Source: Tetrastigma voinierianum (lineage: Eukaryota; Streptophyta; Magnoliopsida; Vitales; Vitaceae). From it: a DNA stretch of 64,000 nt. Numbering within the stretch: position 1 is the stretch's first letter; every line of letters starts with the position of its first letter. The position numbers and the translations under genes were made by a program. Below the pieces are notes generated by a model. That model had not been told where the DNA came from. It did no database searches and worked only from the letters and a program-made list of their open reading frames with translations. This document shows, one piece after another, positions 44,261-54,612 of this stretch. The DNA lies in assembly GCA_016808115.1 (NCBI GenBank), contig JAEQBH010005084.1:310001-374000 (forward strand), given 5' to 3'.

Positions 44261-45735
44261 CAAATTCATCACAAGATCAATCACTCACGCGTATTCTGTG
44301 GTACGCAGCTAGTTCAGGAACTTAACCCACTAACATCACACTTTCATCGCCAATAGATCTAAAACTCCTGGGCTGTGATAGCCGAGGATGTCTGGTGAAA
44401 ATAGACAAATTCTACTACCCAAGATTTTGTGGTTTCGATGATCGAGCCAATTGCAAGTGAACCAATCATGTTCCAATCATCTTAGAAGACTCATTTCTCG
44501 CCACAAACAATGCACAATAAATCGCCGAATGGAGTCACAATCCACCTTCAGAAGATGATCATGGATTAACATCTTCATCCGAACAAGCAAAAGCCGCGTA
44601 ACATGAAAATCAAATAACCGACTTGCTGTTTCAAATGTTCGTAGACGCAGGGAAGACAAAGGTCCAGAATTGCGTGGAGTAATCACTCAAGGAGATGAAG
44701 AGATATCGGGTCCCGCGCATCAACACCCATCGCAAGCCACCGCTTCACCAACAATCACCAAAAACAGTCAATCAAACGGGCACCCAAAACAATGGAGTCA
44801 ACTCGTGCCACGCAGGAGCCGAGGAGATCATCTCCTCGACCCTCGAGTAATTTTGAGAATGAGCTGGTTCTGTTTTCAAAACCGAATCAAGTAAATTATA
44901 ATTTTTGCTGTTTTAATTCAAATAATTTTAATATTTTTAGTTATTTTTAGAAAAATTTTAATTTATCACTTTCTTTCCACTGCTTTTAGTAATTTCTTGC
45001 TTTTTACACTATAGTACTTAAGACACTTTACTACAGCTTTATATATAGTAAATTTTTATTATAATAATTTTTATTTCATATATTAGTCATAATTACTGCA
45101 ATTTTTGAATTTCGTGAAGTGTACCACATAAATTGCTAAAATAGCAAAAATATGTTTTGAGACTCTTCCTACCGCACAGCAAACAAGCCTTATTTAAACC
45201 TCGGGGGTTTCCATCCATTTTTCCACTTCACATTCTCCTCCCAAGCCAAGCCCCAGTCTCCTCTAAATTTCTCTCGCATCACGCCACATCACGCACCGCC
45301 GAGTCATACTACTGATCGAGCCGCCGTTGCCGCCCGCATAAACTCACATCTCGCTTTACCGCACCCCGGGGCCTCACCGACCTACCGCCGAGATCCCCGA
45401 CCGAGCCTCCACTGAAGCAAGATCGCACCACGCAGCACGAGCCCCGACCGCTCACAACCGGAACGCCGCCCCGTACCGAGCCAATTCTACCTAGCCTTCG
45501 CAGCCCTACCGCGCCTCAGACCCTCGGGCCTGTGGGTTCACGATTACTCGCCCAAAGATTCGTCCCCACTCGAGCCTTATTCGCTATTTCAGAGCTCTGC
45601 CGCCGGCAGCCTGAGCCCCGGCTCCATCCGTCGTTTCGTGAGTGGATTCACGCACCTGCTGAGCCCTCACCGTAGGATACAGAGCCTCACCATTTCGTTG
45701 AGTCGAGCCCCTTCCGCATTTTATCCATTTTAGAT
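44261..45735 (+). other. Non-coding segment before the ORF1-like frame
   Basis: 44261-44890 shows short frames without recognisable motifs. 44880-45180 is AT-rich. 45190-45735 is GC-rich with many ccgcc and gagcc strings and may be the leader of the following ORF. No domain was recognised. Confidence 0.4.
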
Positions 45736-47160
45736 ATGGTTCATACTTGGTGGGTCCCGCCTTCTGGCCATGCTAGATTCAAGACACCCGAGAGAGAGTG
45801 CCCACTCCTGGCCCCGCCTCACTCATCACCGGCCCCCCGAGGCAAGAATCGATGAGCCTCGTGGATTTCGGTCGTTATCGGGACATGACGGACTCGGCCC
45901 CATCACCCGCACCTGGGAGGAGAGTTGGGAGGGCCCCGCCCGCGGCCCACACCCAGCCCTGCAAGTCATCTTCCCCTACCAGCCCATCACCAAATACAGC
46001 CCACACATGAGGCGACACTATCATCACTTGTCACCCGCCTCCGTGGATCGAGGTCAAGTATCGAGGGCACCCCATTCTCGGAATACCGCACTACATTCGA
46101 GGACTTTCATCAGAGTCATTCTACGATGTCCCGAACAGGGCTGAATCCTGCATTTGTGGAGTCCATGAGATTGATCAGATTATTCACACGTCTTCACACC
46201 CGAGGCAAAGACATACCACGAGTGGTGTCGCATTTCATCATTCATGACATCCCAGGAGCATGGTCCGTGAGCTTCGCTTCTATTGATGACCGCTGAGAGT
46301 ACTCAGAGTTTCATATTTCTCGCCATCTTCGGGCCCGCGATACCCCGCCAATACATGTGTAGGGTTATAGATCAGCTCCACCCGACTCGGGCCGCTTGAT
46401 GGTCTGACACACCGGCCGTAGACACCACAACCGACTAAAGATTTTCTGCATATAAGCCCCGCCTCAGATATGTCATTGACACCATTTATTACTGACCAAT
46501 TATTCCACGCAAAGATTATATACTGAGAGCCATCTTCGAGGCTCTTTACCTGATCTCAAAGTGGATACCGGTTTAGTCCTCCGGAAATGGGGTGATGACC
46601 TCCTTTGATGCATTTTGAGGATAAGGTCCACCTATACGAAGAAAGAGAGAGTCTTCCGTCGGCCGATGCCGAGACTACTCCGCCAGTTCTGGAAAGCATC
46701 TGGATTCCCGCAGGAGCCCGTGGATCGAGAGGAGGGATTAGATGCCCGTTCTCGTCGTTGAGCTATGATGACCATACCCGTATCTTTCCACTCCGACAAA
46801 GCAGACAGTGGAGGAGGTAAATTTGGACAAAAAGGGCGAGGACTCCCACAGAGACGATATGCTCAGCCTCGAGCCCGAGACGCAGAGGGAGTCCAACAAG
46901 TGATGTCACCCCATCTCCTCCCTCCACACACTACATCCGTCACCGGTACTGGAGCACACTGGTCCATCCTATCTCGCCGCACCATTCACCCGAAAGTATG
47001 TTCACACCAGCTCTGCAGAGATCACAGTGTGACGGATGCCATCTACTCACTTCAGCAGCCTACACAGCAGCCAGATCGAGGCCGGCCCAAAGGTCACGAG
47101 CAAGCTCAAATAGATCAAGCACGCACTAGCCTTCCTCGTGGTTCCACGTAGAGAGGAGCC
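45736..47160 (+). pseudogene. ORF1-like protein of Tat-type element
   Basis: An ATG at 45736 (MVHTWWVPPSGHARF) opens a Pro/Ser-rich N-terminus usual for plant retrotransposon ORF1 proteins. Across several frames the text resembles a family common in dicot genomes: IEGTPFSEYRT (about 46052-46090), HFEDKVHLYEERESLPSAD (46605-46665) and IRCPFSSLS near 46740. A polar, Gln-rich C-terminus ends at 47151. At least five frameshifts or stops are present. It is GC-richer than its surroundings. It lies upstream of the 3' leader and LTR, the same position as the AT1 ORF1 (12100-13640). Biochemical function is unknown. Confidence 0.55.
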
Positions 47161-48235
47161 CACCATGCACGCAATTACTGATGTTTTCGTCGCAGCAGTT
47201 GAAGAGCCAGCACTCCACCACCACCACAAAGAGCCGAGGTGGTTGAAGTTTCTTTTATGATTTTCAGAGAAGTTACCGCTTTATCAACTCGCCTACTAAT
47301 TTTGTTTTAGATTTATACAGCCAAGCAAGAAAGCAAAGGATATTGTCAGATGTTTAGCTTGCATGTATGTACTTCAGCCATTTCAGCTATATCAAAAGTT
47401 ATTCAAGATATATATATATATATATATATATATACGATTGCAGATACCATGTTTTTGTGCTTTTACCATATGTAATCGTTCTTTCTTCTAATCGAACAAT
47501 TGAATTTGCCTAAATCGACAATTGAATCGCTCTTTGCTGAGAGAATAGAATCCTGCTTGTCGCCCTTTATGTTAACAAATTCCATGCTTGAAACAGCTGT
47601 CGCCTTTAAGTTCCAAAGATGCTCAACTTGAAAATTTCTCCCTTATGCTAATTCACACACTGCACTCCAGATTATTTCAATAGGCTGTGAATTTGTTTGC
47701 TTCCTTTCGCTTCAGATAGCCACTTTTAAGCATGTCGGGCAACCTAAGATAGGCTCAGGTTACCCACACTCAAGACCAATTTTGTCTTCCAAAAAGGAAA
47801 AGAAAAGGAAAAGCAAAAAGAAAAAGAAAAAGCAAAAAGAAAAAAAAATAAAGTCGTGAAGTCATCTTCAAACCCGAGCACTACCCGAGGGTTAAAATAC
47901 GAAAAGCCTTAAAACCTCACGCCCCTGCCCTTTAATCGGGTCGGGAGTCATCACGAAGCGTTCGCACGGTGGATGTAGAGTCTAACGATTCATTGCGCTC
48001 GATTTTCGTCATTCAACCGGTGAAGCCTCCGTAGCTCAGGGTCGTTGATCCTTTCGCTCGATGCCCTAAACCTTAATCGTCAGAGTCATCTATGGACCCG
48101 CTACACCCGATCGTGAAGCCTGATTTTAAGCATCGCACCCTTTACAATATAGTTGACAAAGAAAGAAGTGCGTGAACTATCCTATTTAGGTCAGTTCTCA
48201 ATGTGCCTTAAGGCCATGATGCTAAGTTAAAGTCA
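47161..48235 (+). other. Tat element 3' leader
   Basis: Non-coding. A (TA)n run lies at 47409-47433. The block from 47735 to 48130 (caaaaag-purine run, then aacccgagcactacccg) is the inverse counterpart of L1 5040-5290, linking the two element types. Confidence 0.55.
47409..47433. repeat. (TA)n microsatellite
   Basis: About 12 uninterrupted TA units. Confidence 0.9.
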
Positions 48236-48246
48236 GTGGGAGGGAC
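48236..48246 (+). other. Candidate polypurine tract before LTR D
   Basis: The sequence agtgggaggga lies just before the LTR-like segment D, in the place expected for plus-strand priming. Confidence 0.4.
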
Positions 48247-48950
48247 AAATTTTGCAATTTATCGGGTTTAACTGCTATATAAAGAACCATTAGACTTAGT
48301 GGGAAATTCAAGTCGAGAATCATGGAATCAATATCGACCTAAAATTTGTTCTTGTATGGTTTTGGCTCTTCATGTTTGTCAAAATCGTGTCCATTTTTCC
48401 AATTCTAAGGACAATGTTTATATGTACATACACCTTTTGAATCATAAACTTTTTTTCAAAATCATCAGATATATCTCCTTGCTCAGATCGCTGCGGACTA
48501 GCAACATTTCTATTAAATACAAAACGGGAGGGGCCATAGATGCATGTTATCTCGTGTTAACTCAACAGAGTTGATTCTTAGGTGAGGTTTTCTTTAGTTA
48601 AACATAGATCCCACAGGGCTTGACTACAGTCATTGGTCATAACACGAGGATAAAACCCGAGGACAATTTGCTCATTCTAAGTTACCTAGTTAGTGACCTA
48701 AATCTTCAAAGTTAACTTTTCACACTTCAATTTCGCTTTTGGTCAGCTAATCGCTTTCAAACTCATCACACTGCTTTTGAAACAAAATCCAAAAAAGTCC
48801 AAACAGAAAGCCTTACCTTACACTTATGCAACCCATTCTCAGGGATGAGAAACCCATCCCCGCGGTTCTAATCTTTAGACCACTATACCCAAGCAGCTCG
48901 TTTCGACTACCAAGTAGCAGGAGAACTTGGTGATATAAATATTATGACTA
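48247..48950 (+). repeat. LTR D, partial LTR of the Tat superfamily
   Basis: TATATAAA at 48276-48283 and, from about 48535, a clear match to LTR A U5: gatgcatgttatctcg, cgaggataaaacc, gtgacctaaat, aacccatccccg. The U3 is much shorter than in A. The end is cut at about 48950 by LTR C. Confidence 0.55.
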
Positions 48951-49249
48951 GCTCAAAAACCTATCTAATATAGGGTTCAAAATAGCACTTTTTGCGCACT
49001 AATCATGTCATTTATGCCAATTGAAGTGTTCAAGTCTTCTTAGTATCACTTATGTTTCCAGGCTAGAGGTTATTTTCGTTGTTTCGTTGTGCTCGCGTAC
49101 TTGGGAGTTCAATATCGAGACATATGAGGGATGAATCATGAAGATTGGAACTCAATCGTTAGCCATCAAACAATTGCCAAAAATCAAAGAAAGAATGAAG
49201 GCAAAGCTGATGGAACTCATGCAAAGAGAGACGTAGCTAATGCGCTGGA

Positions 49250-49565
49250 TGAATCAAAGAAATCCCGTGAATTTCGCTAAGATTGCAAAATTTCGTCGAT
49301 CGTGAAAATTTCGCAACCTTAGCTAAAATTTCACAATCTTAGCAAAATTACTAATTTTCGCTAGACACCGTGAATTCGCTAGGCACATTCCTAGCGAAAT
49401 TTGCATTACATTTCATAAATTTCGCTGTTACGAAATTTCGCTAGCTAGCGAAATCACCACCGCCTAACAAATTCTCAGATTTTCATATCTTCGTGACTAC
49501 ACTAATAGAATAGTTAAAATTTCGCTAGCTAGCGAAATTTTCGCCGCCTAGCGAAATTTCGAGCC
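49250..49565 (+). repeat. AATTTCGCTAGC palindrome array in LTR C
   Basis: Units such as atttcgctagctagcgaaat (a perfect palindrome of 20 bases) and tttcgcc-gcctagcgaaa are interspersed with single aatttcgc copies. Confidence 0.85.
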
Positions 49566-49693
49566 CAACAAATTCACCGCCTTGTCATGCTTTTGTAATT
49601 AATGCAACCGACTTCACTTTCGTGTATTAATTTCTCAGTTCCTAAATTAGCCAAATTGTTAGGCTTTGTGGTATTTTCATACATTGGGTGGCC

Positions 49694-49701
49694 TATATAA
49701 G
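49694..49701 (+). promoter_or_regulatory. TATA box in LTR C
   Basis: TATATAAG in the context ggcctatataagccccctcc. Confidence 0.65.
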
Positions 49702-50639
49702 CCCCCTCCCATTTTGTAACCCTAAGGAGGAAATTGGAGAGAAATCTTTTAGGCACATTTTCATTTTTATGTAAATATCTTCCCTATGTACTCGCTTAAG
49801 GTTTTGCTTTTTCTCTCTCTCTCCTCTTTCTCTTATTTTCTAAAGCCGCCAAACACCCCTCTGAGGATGACAACTCAAGAGATGCTCAAGGTTTCCCCTT
49901 TCTTTGAAGAGGAAGGTAGCGCTAGCCTGTCAGGGGCGCTGACAGGTTGTCCTCAGTGTCAATGCTGGTGTATTGTATTTAAGGCTCCCATCTTCTCAAA
50001 CTGGGGTTGAATATCATTTAGTGTCATTAATTCGGGCCAATACTTACCATGCTTTCAGATACAAATATATACTTATTACTAGACAGACCATGGCTTTTGG
50101 GGCTGGCCTTTACGGTGCCACTCCGAATGATGTCAATGTTAGGTTTTAAACTAAAGGGGTCAGATGCATGTTAATTGTGGTCGACCAAATGTGAGGATTC
50201 TATGGTTAGGTTTGCTAAGTTAAACAAAGATCCTGCTATGGCTCGACTATAAAGTCGCTTGTCATAATGCGAGGATAAAACCCGAGGACACTCTGGTCGC
50301 CTCTATATTATCGCTAGTGACCTAAATCTTTTCAAAGTTACCTTTCACACATCACTTTCGCCTTACGCTATTCAGCCAAACTACTCATTGTTTTCAAACA
50401 ATCCAAAAGTCCAAACAAAAACTCACTTTTACACTTATGCAAATCATTCCTAGATGAAAACCCATCCCGTGTTCGACCCTTGACCACTATATCGCAGCAG
50501 CTTGACTACTAGCAGTGAGAGGAACTTAGGTATATAAATTTTGTCGACAAATTTCACTCTACTGTGGGCACGTAATCAACTGCTCGGGTGTCGAGGCTAG
50601 ATGATGCTCATTAATCGAGGTCCTAAATCAAGGATCTAT

Positions 50640-51241
50640 TCATATCGCTTTCGTGGTTGAACATGATGTTGTGTGAAAAAAAATTCATGTTAATATATGC
50701 TTATTTGATGTGTTGACATTACATACATGATGGATGTGAATTATATGTAGAAAATATAATTATCCATGATTTGGTAATGTTTCATGTAACTCTCATTATG
50801 CATGTAACATGATATGGCATGAAATAAAGATCTCCGCCTTCATATACACCCGGGACACCGATGGTATTTGCGTGTGTGTGGGTCAGGGTCATTCACCATT
50901 CTCGTGAATGGGTGGTGAGCCCAATAATGATAAAGTCCAAAAAAATGAGTTTCCACTTAAGCATACAGCATGAAAAGGAAAATACGTGTGTCATGAGTAA
51001 CCTGTGGCTGCAAAAAAGGACTTCCGGTCACAACAGAGTCGGTCATGGCGTAGCGCTATCACAAGACGATGCAGCTAGGCGCACACGAGTAGGGCATGCG
51101 CTACAAGACCGGGATGCGCCACAACCAGAGAGGGCGTGGAGCACGACAAAGGAATTCTATCGCGACAAAGAATTATCTGTCACAACAGACTTGTCCAATA
51201 GCCAAAAAAAAAAAAATGACCCCCGGATTTGGGACGTCACA
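50640..51241 (+). repeat. T2 3' LTR, last part
   Basis: The AT-rich part near 50700-50830 resembles 22100-22260. The next part has eroded gtcacaac and atcgcgac motifs (51020-51180). It ends ccaatagcc, an A run, atgacccccggatttgggacgtcaca at 51241. Only the T2 5' LTR shares the motif array together with the ccaatagcc end, so this is read as the displaced end of the T2 3' LTR. Confidence 0.65.
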
Positions 51242-51399
51242 TCCATACTTTAGATTGAGCCAGTAAATAAACAAATAAGAAACAAAAAGTAGCTTACTAA
51301 GTTGAAGTTTTCGGTAAATTAATTTGTTTTATATTTTACTCACCGTTTTGGTAGTTTAGTTTGTAAATTTTTATATTTTTAGGCAATTTGTGTTGGAAA
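51242..51399. other. AT-rich flank right of T2
   Basis: No coding frame or repeat match is visible. tccat at 51242-51246 pairs with tctat left of T2. Confidence 0.4.
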
Positions 51400-52009
51400 C
51401 TAAACTTCATTTAAAACTATATTCTGACTTATATTTAGTTTCTAAAATCATGTGGAAGAATTTTTTTTTTTTTTTTTTTTTTTTTGTTAGCTATATTAAG
51501 TTCATTTTGGAGTATTAGAGAATATTTAAGTTTTCAAGTTTATAGAAATTTTCTTTTAATAAGAGATATTATTTTTATTATTTGATTAGTACTTATAAAT
51601 ATGAGATTATGTAAAAAATTAATATAGAGAAGAGTGAGAATAAGAGTACGCAATAAAGTTTTTTTCCACAAATTTATATTCCTTATAATTGTGTGTTTAT
51701 GTTTCTCTATCTACCCATTGCTCCAATTATCTTGTAACAACACTGTCACACTTCCAACAAATTGGTATCATGTTTGGAGATGCATCTACAACTTCGATAA
51801 AAGGCAAAGGTAAAAAATCTTAATTTATTCAAAAAACATAAATCATCAATTTATCTCTAATGTCCACTTTGTCCCTGGTATGCAAAATAGTATACTAACT
51901 TTGGGTCAACTTTTAGATGGTTATGATATTCATATGAGAAATTAAGCCTTTCAGTTAGAGATCAACAAGCCAATTTAATTGCTAATGTGCCGGTGACAAG
52001 TAATAGAAT
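51400..52009 (+). mobile_element. Ty1/copia fragment (LTR end, PBS, pre-integrase piece)
   Basis: The LTR-like 3' end (…cacacttccaaca) is followed by TTGGTATCA at 51762-51770, the copia primer site. Then, without gag, comes FGDASTTSIKGKGK and, in shifted frames, SVRDQQANLIANVPVTSNRI (51948-52009). This is the GAG-pre-integrase region that copia polyproteins show as LSIRDQ…NLIAKVPM. Deletions have joined distant parts. The LTR start is not defined. Confidence 0.7.
51462..51485. repeat. T homopolymer
   Basis: About 24 T in a row. Confidence 0.85.
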
Positions 52010-52310
52010 CACTACAAGGAAAAAGGTAATCAATGACGCGGTTAACATGTCATTGAAGAGTTACAATGACACTTCCTTATAACATCATGGTCTCAACTGT
52101 CATTGTATATATTTACACACAATGACGCTTTTTACGAGCATCATCTTTTGTGAATCAAAACTATGACTCATTTAAAGCGTCATTCTCTATACATCATATT
52201 TCAATCTAATATCTTAACTATGACACTTATTTGAGCGTCATTGATTTTTATATGTTCTTGTTTTAGAACCATGACACTTATTACAAGTGTCCTCATCTTT
52301 CTCACATTAA
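52010..52310. repeat. CACTA terminal and subterminal repeats
   Basis: Transposase-binding-type subterminal units of the form ATGACRCTT are found near 52034, 52067, 52120 and 52215, with inverse copies near 52048, 52180, 52235 and 52287. Confidence 0.7.
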
Positions 52311-54612
52311 AAATTCTATTTGCATTAATTTCATTGGTTATAAATCTTAATATAACAATCTCATAATTATTGAAAATGTATACAGAATATCAAATTCATA
52401 TAGATAAAAAAAACTATATTAGAGTCATATGGATAAAGAAACAAAACTATCTATACATTGATACAAAATTACAACAAATATTTTCAACAATTTTCATAGA
52501 TTCTATGAATAGGAGGAGTAAAAAATTTCTTTAATTTGTTAGGAGTGGAGGATCTTTCTATGGGAGAGTGTTAAGCCCATCAAAATCACCACATGAGTCC
52601 AGCTATTCCTATTCAAATGTGAAAATGAAGTTTTAAGTATAGAAAACCAAGCAAAGAACTTTGTTGACAACCTAGACTGACATCGCTTTATTATTTACAT
52701 GAGTGCTAGTGTGGTGACTTTCAATGTATTAAATGAACATTGAACTCAAATTAGAATAATCATAAGGTGAGACAAAAATAATTTGAGGGGGACAAAATTA
52801 CTAAGGTCTGTCAGAATCGAAAAGCGCTAGCAGTTAAAAAATACTATGAAAATAATTTTCCCGTGTTTGATTTCACATGAAAAATACAAAAGAAAATAAA
52901 ATATAATCAAAATTCTCCAAAATCTTATATATTCTTAAGTTTCTTAGTCCTTATATAATAGAGAGTAACAAATAAAATGAGCTTAAACTAATAGTTCAAA
53001 CTATTAGCATTCTCACCCATCCCTATTTTCAAGTAGTTTGAAAATTTAAGAAATAAATTAGAACCACTTAAGAAATATAATTGTTCATTAACTTGAGATC
53101 ATGAGAGAGGCCATTCAATAATAATTTTAAAATATATCTTCAAAGTAAGCTTAGAGTACCCTTTGTTCTTGTTCTCTTGTTTAATATGGAAGATGCAGTA
53201 AATAGTTCAAATTAGCAAAAATATCATTTTCTTTCCCACCATGTGATGGCGCAAGAGCAATGGACCAGGCTATTTTCTTTGTTTGGTCATCTTAGGTTTT
53301 GTTTTATTCAATAAAGCTACCTTGTCTTATTCGCATTATAGCTTTTCTAGGAAGAAGGCAAATTTTGGAGGACTTCAACAGTTTAAAGCATACCTAGAAG
53401 GGAAAAACATGCATTTTTTTGAGGTACTGGGAGATTTCAGGTTAAAGTAGTATGACTCATCTTTTTGTTTCCAAGGTCCATAAATTATTTGAAATTTACA
53501 TATTTTTAAATTGATTGGATAAGAAATAAAGAATATATATTTTTATGTCACTTATATTTCTTGCCTTTAGTATCCTTTACAAAAAAAATAAAAAGAAGCA
53601 AAGTTTCCTTTGGAGATTCCAAAATCAACAATTTGAAGCCATATCAAAAAGAGGAAAAGCCATAAACAAATCCATTTGATGTTAGTGGCATGATTGACAA
53701 ATAAATTAGATATGTGTGTCATATCTCATGAAACAGTCTTGAAAAAGTCCATATGGCAAAATGCCTTCTTAAAATATAGAAGGAAATAGTCCATCAAGGG
53801 GAATAACAACTGACTTATTTGGCAAAGCCTTTTCACCCTGAAAAAATTAAAAACAATATTCGTTAAAAGAAAGAAAAGGTCACCAAATAAATAGAACATT
53901 CAAGCATTCTAAATTTTTATTTGTCAACTTCAAATGAAGAAATACACACAATTCTCCATCACTTACTTGAGATAGAATAAACATTGCCTAGTGCAATAGG
54001 CTTGAGAGATGCTTGTGCACTAAAGAAAAGCAATTGATATCAATTTTCTTGTAAAACAAGCAAGAAATAACACTTATCAAAAAACAAGCAAGAAATAATA
54101 GGTTCTTGAAAGAAAAATTATTGTATAATTTGCCATGAGTTTTGTCGTATATAGCGAATAGAAATTGCATACTAAAACTATAAACCAATGATAACCGACA
54201 AGTTAAAAAAGAAATTAATAACTTACATACGGTGATAGTTGGAGAAAGCGAAGGGAATTCCCTTAAGAAATATAAGTAATACTATAAACAAAATTAATAA
54301 CAACTTATCATCTTATATGAATTAAGTATTGTAACACAACTTCCTGATAAGAAAATGGTAGAGTATTTTACCAACATCAAAACCTTCCAAGAACCATTTT
54401 CCAAAAATAGTTCATCAAATTGCTTGTAGAGAGAATATCAACAGCAGAAAGGTTGTCCTGTCACTACAATACCACCAAAACATTAATGTTGCTAACACAT
54501 CCCCAAAAGTAGTCTTAAGAAGACTTGTGATTTTTTTTTTTTTAAATAGGTTAAAACAGCAAAGTATATATAAAAAGAAAACTAGAGAGTATTTATTACT
54601 TCAAAGAAATAA
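52010..54612 (+). mobile_element. CACTA transposon, left end and following non-coding DNA
   Basis: CACTACAAGGAAAAAGG at 52010 is a typical En/Spm (CACTA) terminal inverted repeat. It is followed by subterminal motifs in both orientations to about 52310: atgacgc, atgacactt, gcgtcat and aagtgtc, roughly ten copies. The end lies directly within the copia pre-integrase sequence, so it is an insertion. No transposase motif is seen in the AT-rich remainder, and the right terminal repeat was not found before T4 begins at 54613. The extent beyond 52310 is inferred. Confidence 0.55.

Larger units (their letters stand above)
48951..50578 (+). repeat. LTR C of the Tat superfamily
   Basis: From 49005 on it runs parallel to LTR A (atttatgccaattgaagtg, TATATAAG at 49694, gatgacaactcaagagatg, gagaggaactta). 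Its first 55 bases carry the terminal hairpin loop in the opposite orientation to LTR A. After the LTR end (gcacgtaatca) come primer-site-like sequences (actgctcgggtgtcgagg at 50579-50596, and gatgctcattaatcgagg). Confidence 0.7.
39050..50630 (+). mobile_element. Tat/Athila-type LTR retrotransposon complex
   Basis: In order: LTR A (39050-40649), primer site, gag (41060-42710), LTR B (about 42808-44260), non-coding DNA, an ORF1-like frame (45736-47160), 3' leader, a purine tract (48236-48246), partial LTR D (48247-48950), and LTR C (48951-50578) with a primer-site-like tail. Protease, reverse transcriptase, RNase H and integrase are absent. I read it as one element whose pol was lost, with one or two extra LTRs inserted or left by recombination. 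The base string ggatc occurs just outside both ends (39044-39048 and 50632-50636) and could be a target duplication, though LTR C being followed by a primer site complicates this. Confidence 0.6.
23909..51241 (+). mobile_element. T2: Tekay-like Ty3/gypsy element with two nested insertions
   Basis: T2's own parts are: 5' LTR (23909-26302), primer site, leader, gag and protease (26802-27992), reverse transcriptase to integrase (35231-38010), and a 3' LTR in two pieces (38098-39049 and about 50640-51241). L2 sits between protease and reverse transcriptase. A Tat-type complex splits the 3' LTR. Supports for one element: pol continues across L2 in the right order, the last LTR piece carries the gtcgcgac-like motifs and the ccaatagccaaaa-atgacc end also found in the 5' LTR, and the flanks are tctat (23904-23908) and tccat (51242-51246), a near-identical 5-base target duplication. 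Confidence 0.7.

Noticed and set aside
39050..50630. Reading the whole Tat complex as one intact element with a simple GGATC target duplication
   Set aside because: There are four LTR-like segments, pol is missing, and LTR C is followed by primer-site sequence. A single simple insertion does not explain this, so only a tentative model is given.
53988..54188. A 66-codon hydrophobic - strand frame in the AT-rich part
   Set aside because: Base composition alone produces Phe/Leu/Ile-rich frames here. There is no motif and no neighbouring exon.
54474..54490. CACTACAATACCACC as a second CACTA terminal repeat
   Set aside because: It has the same orientation as the left end instead of inverted, and no subterminal repeats accompany it.
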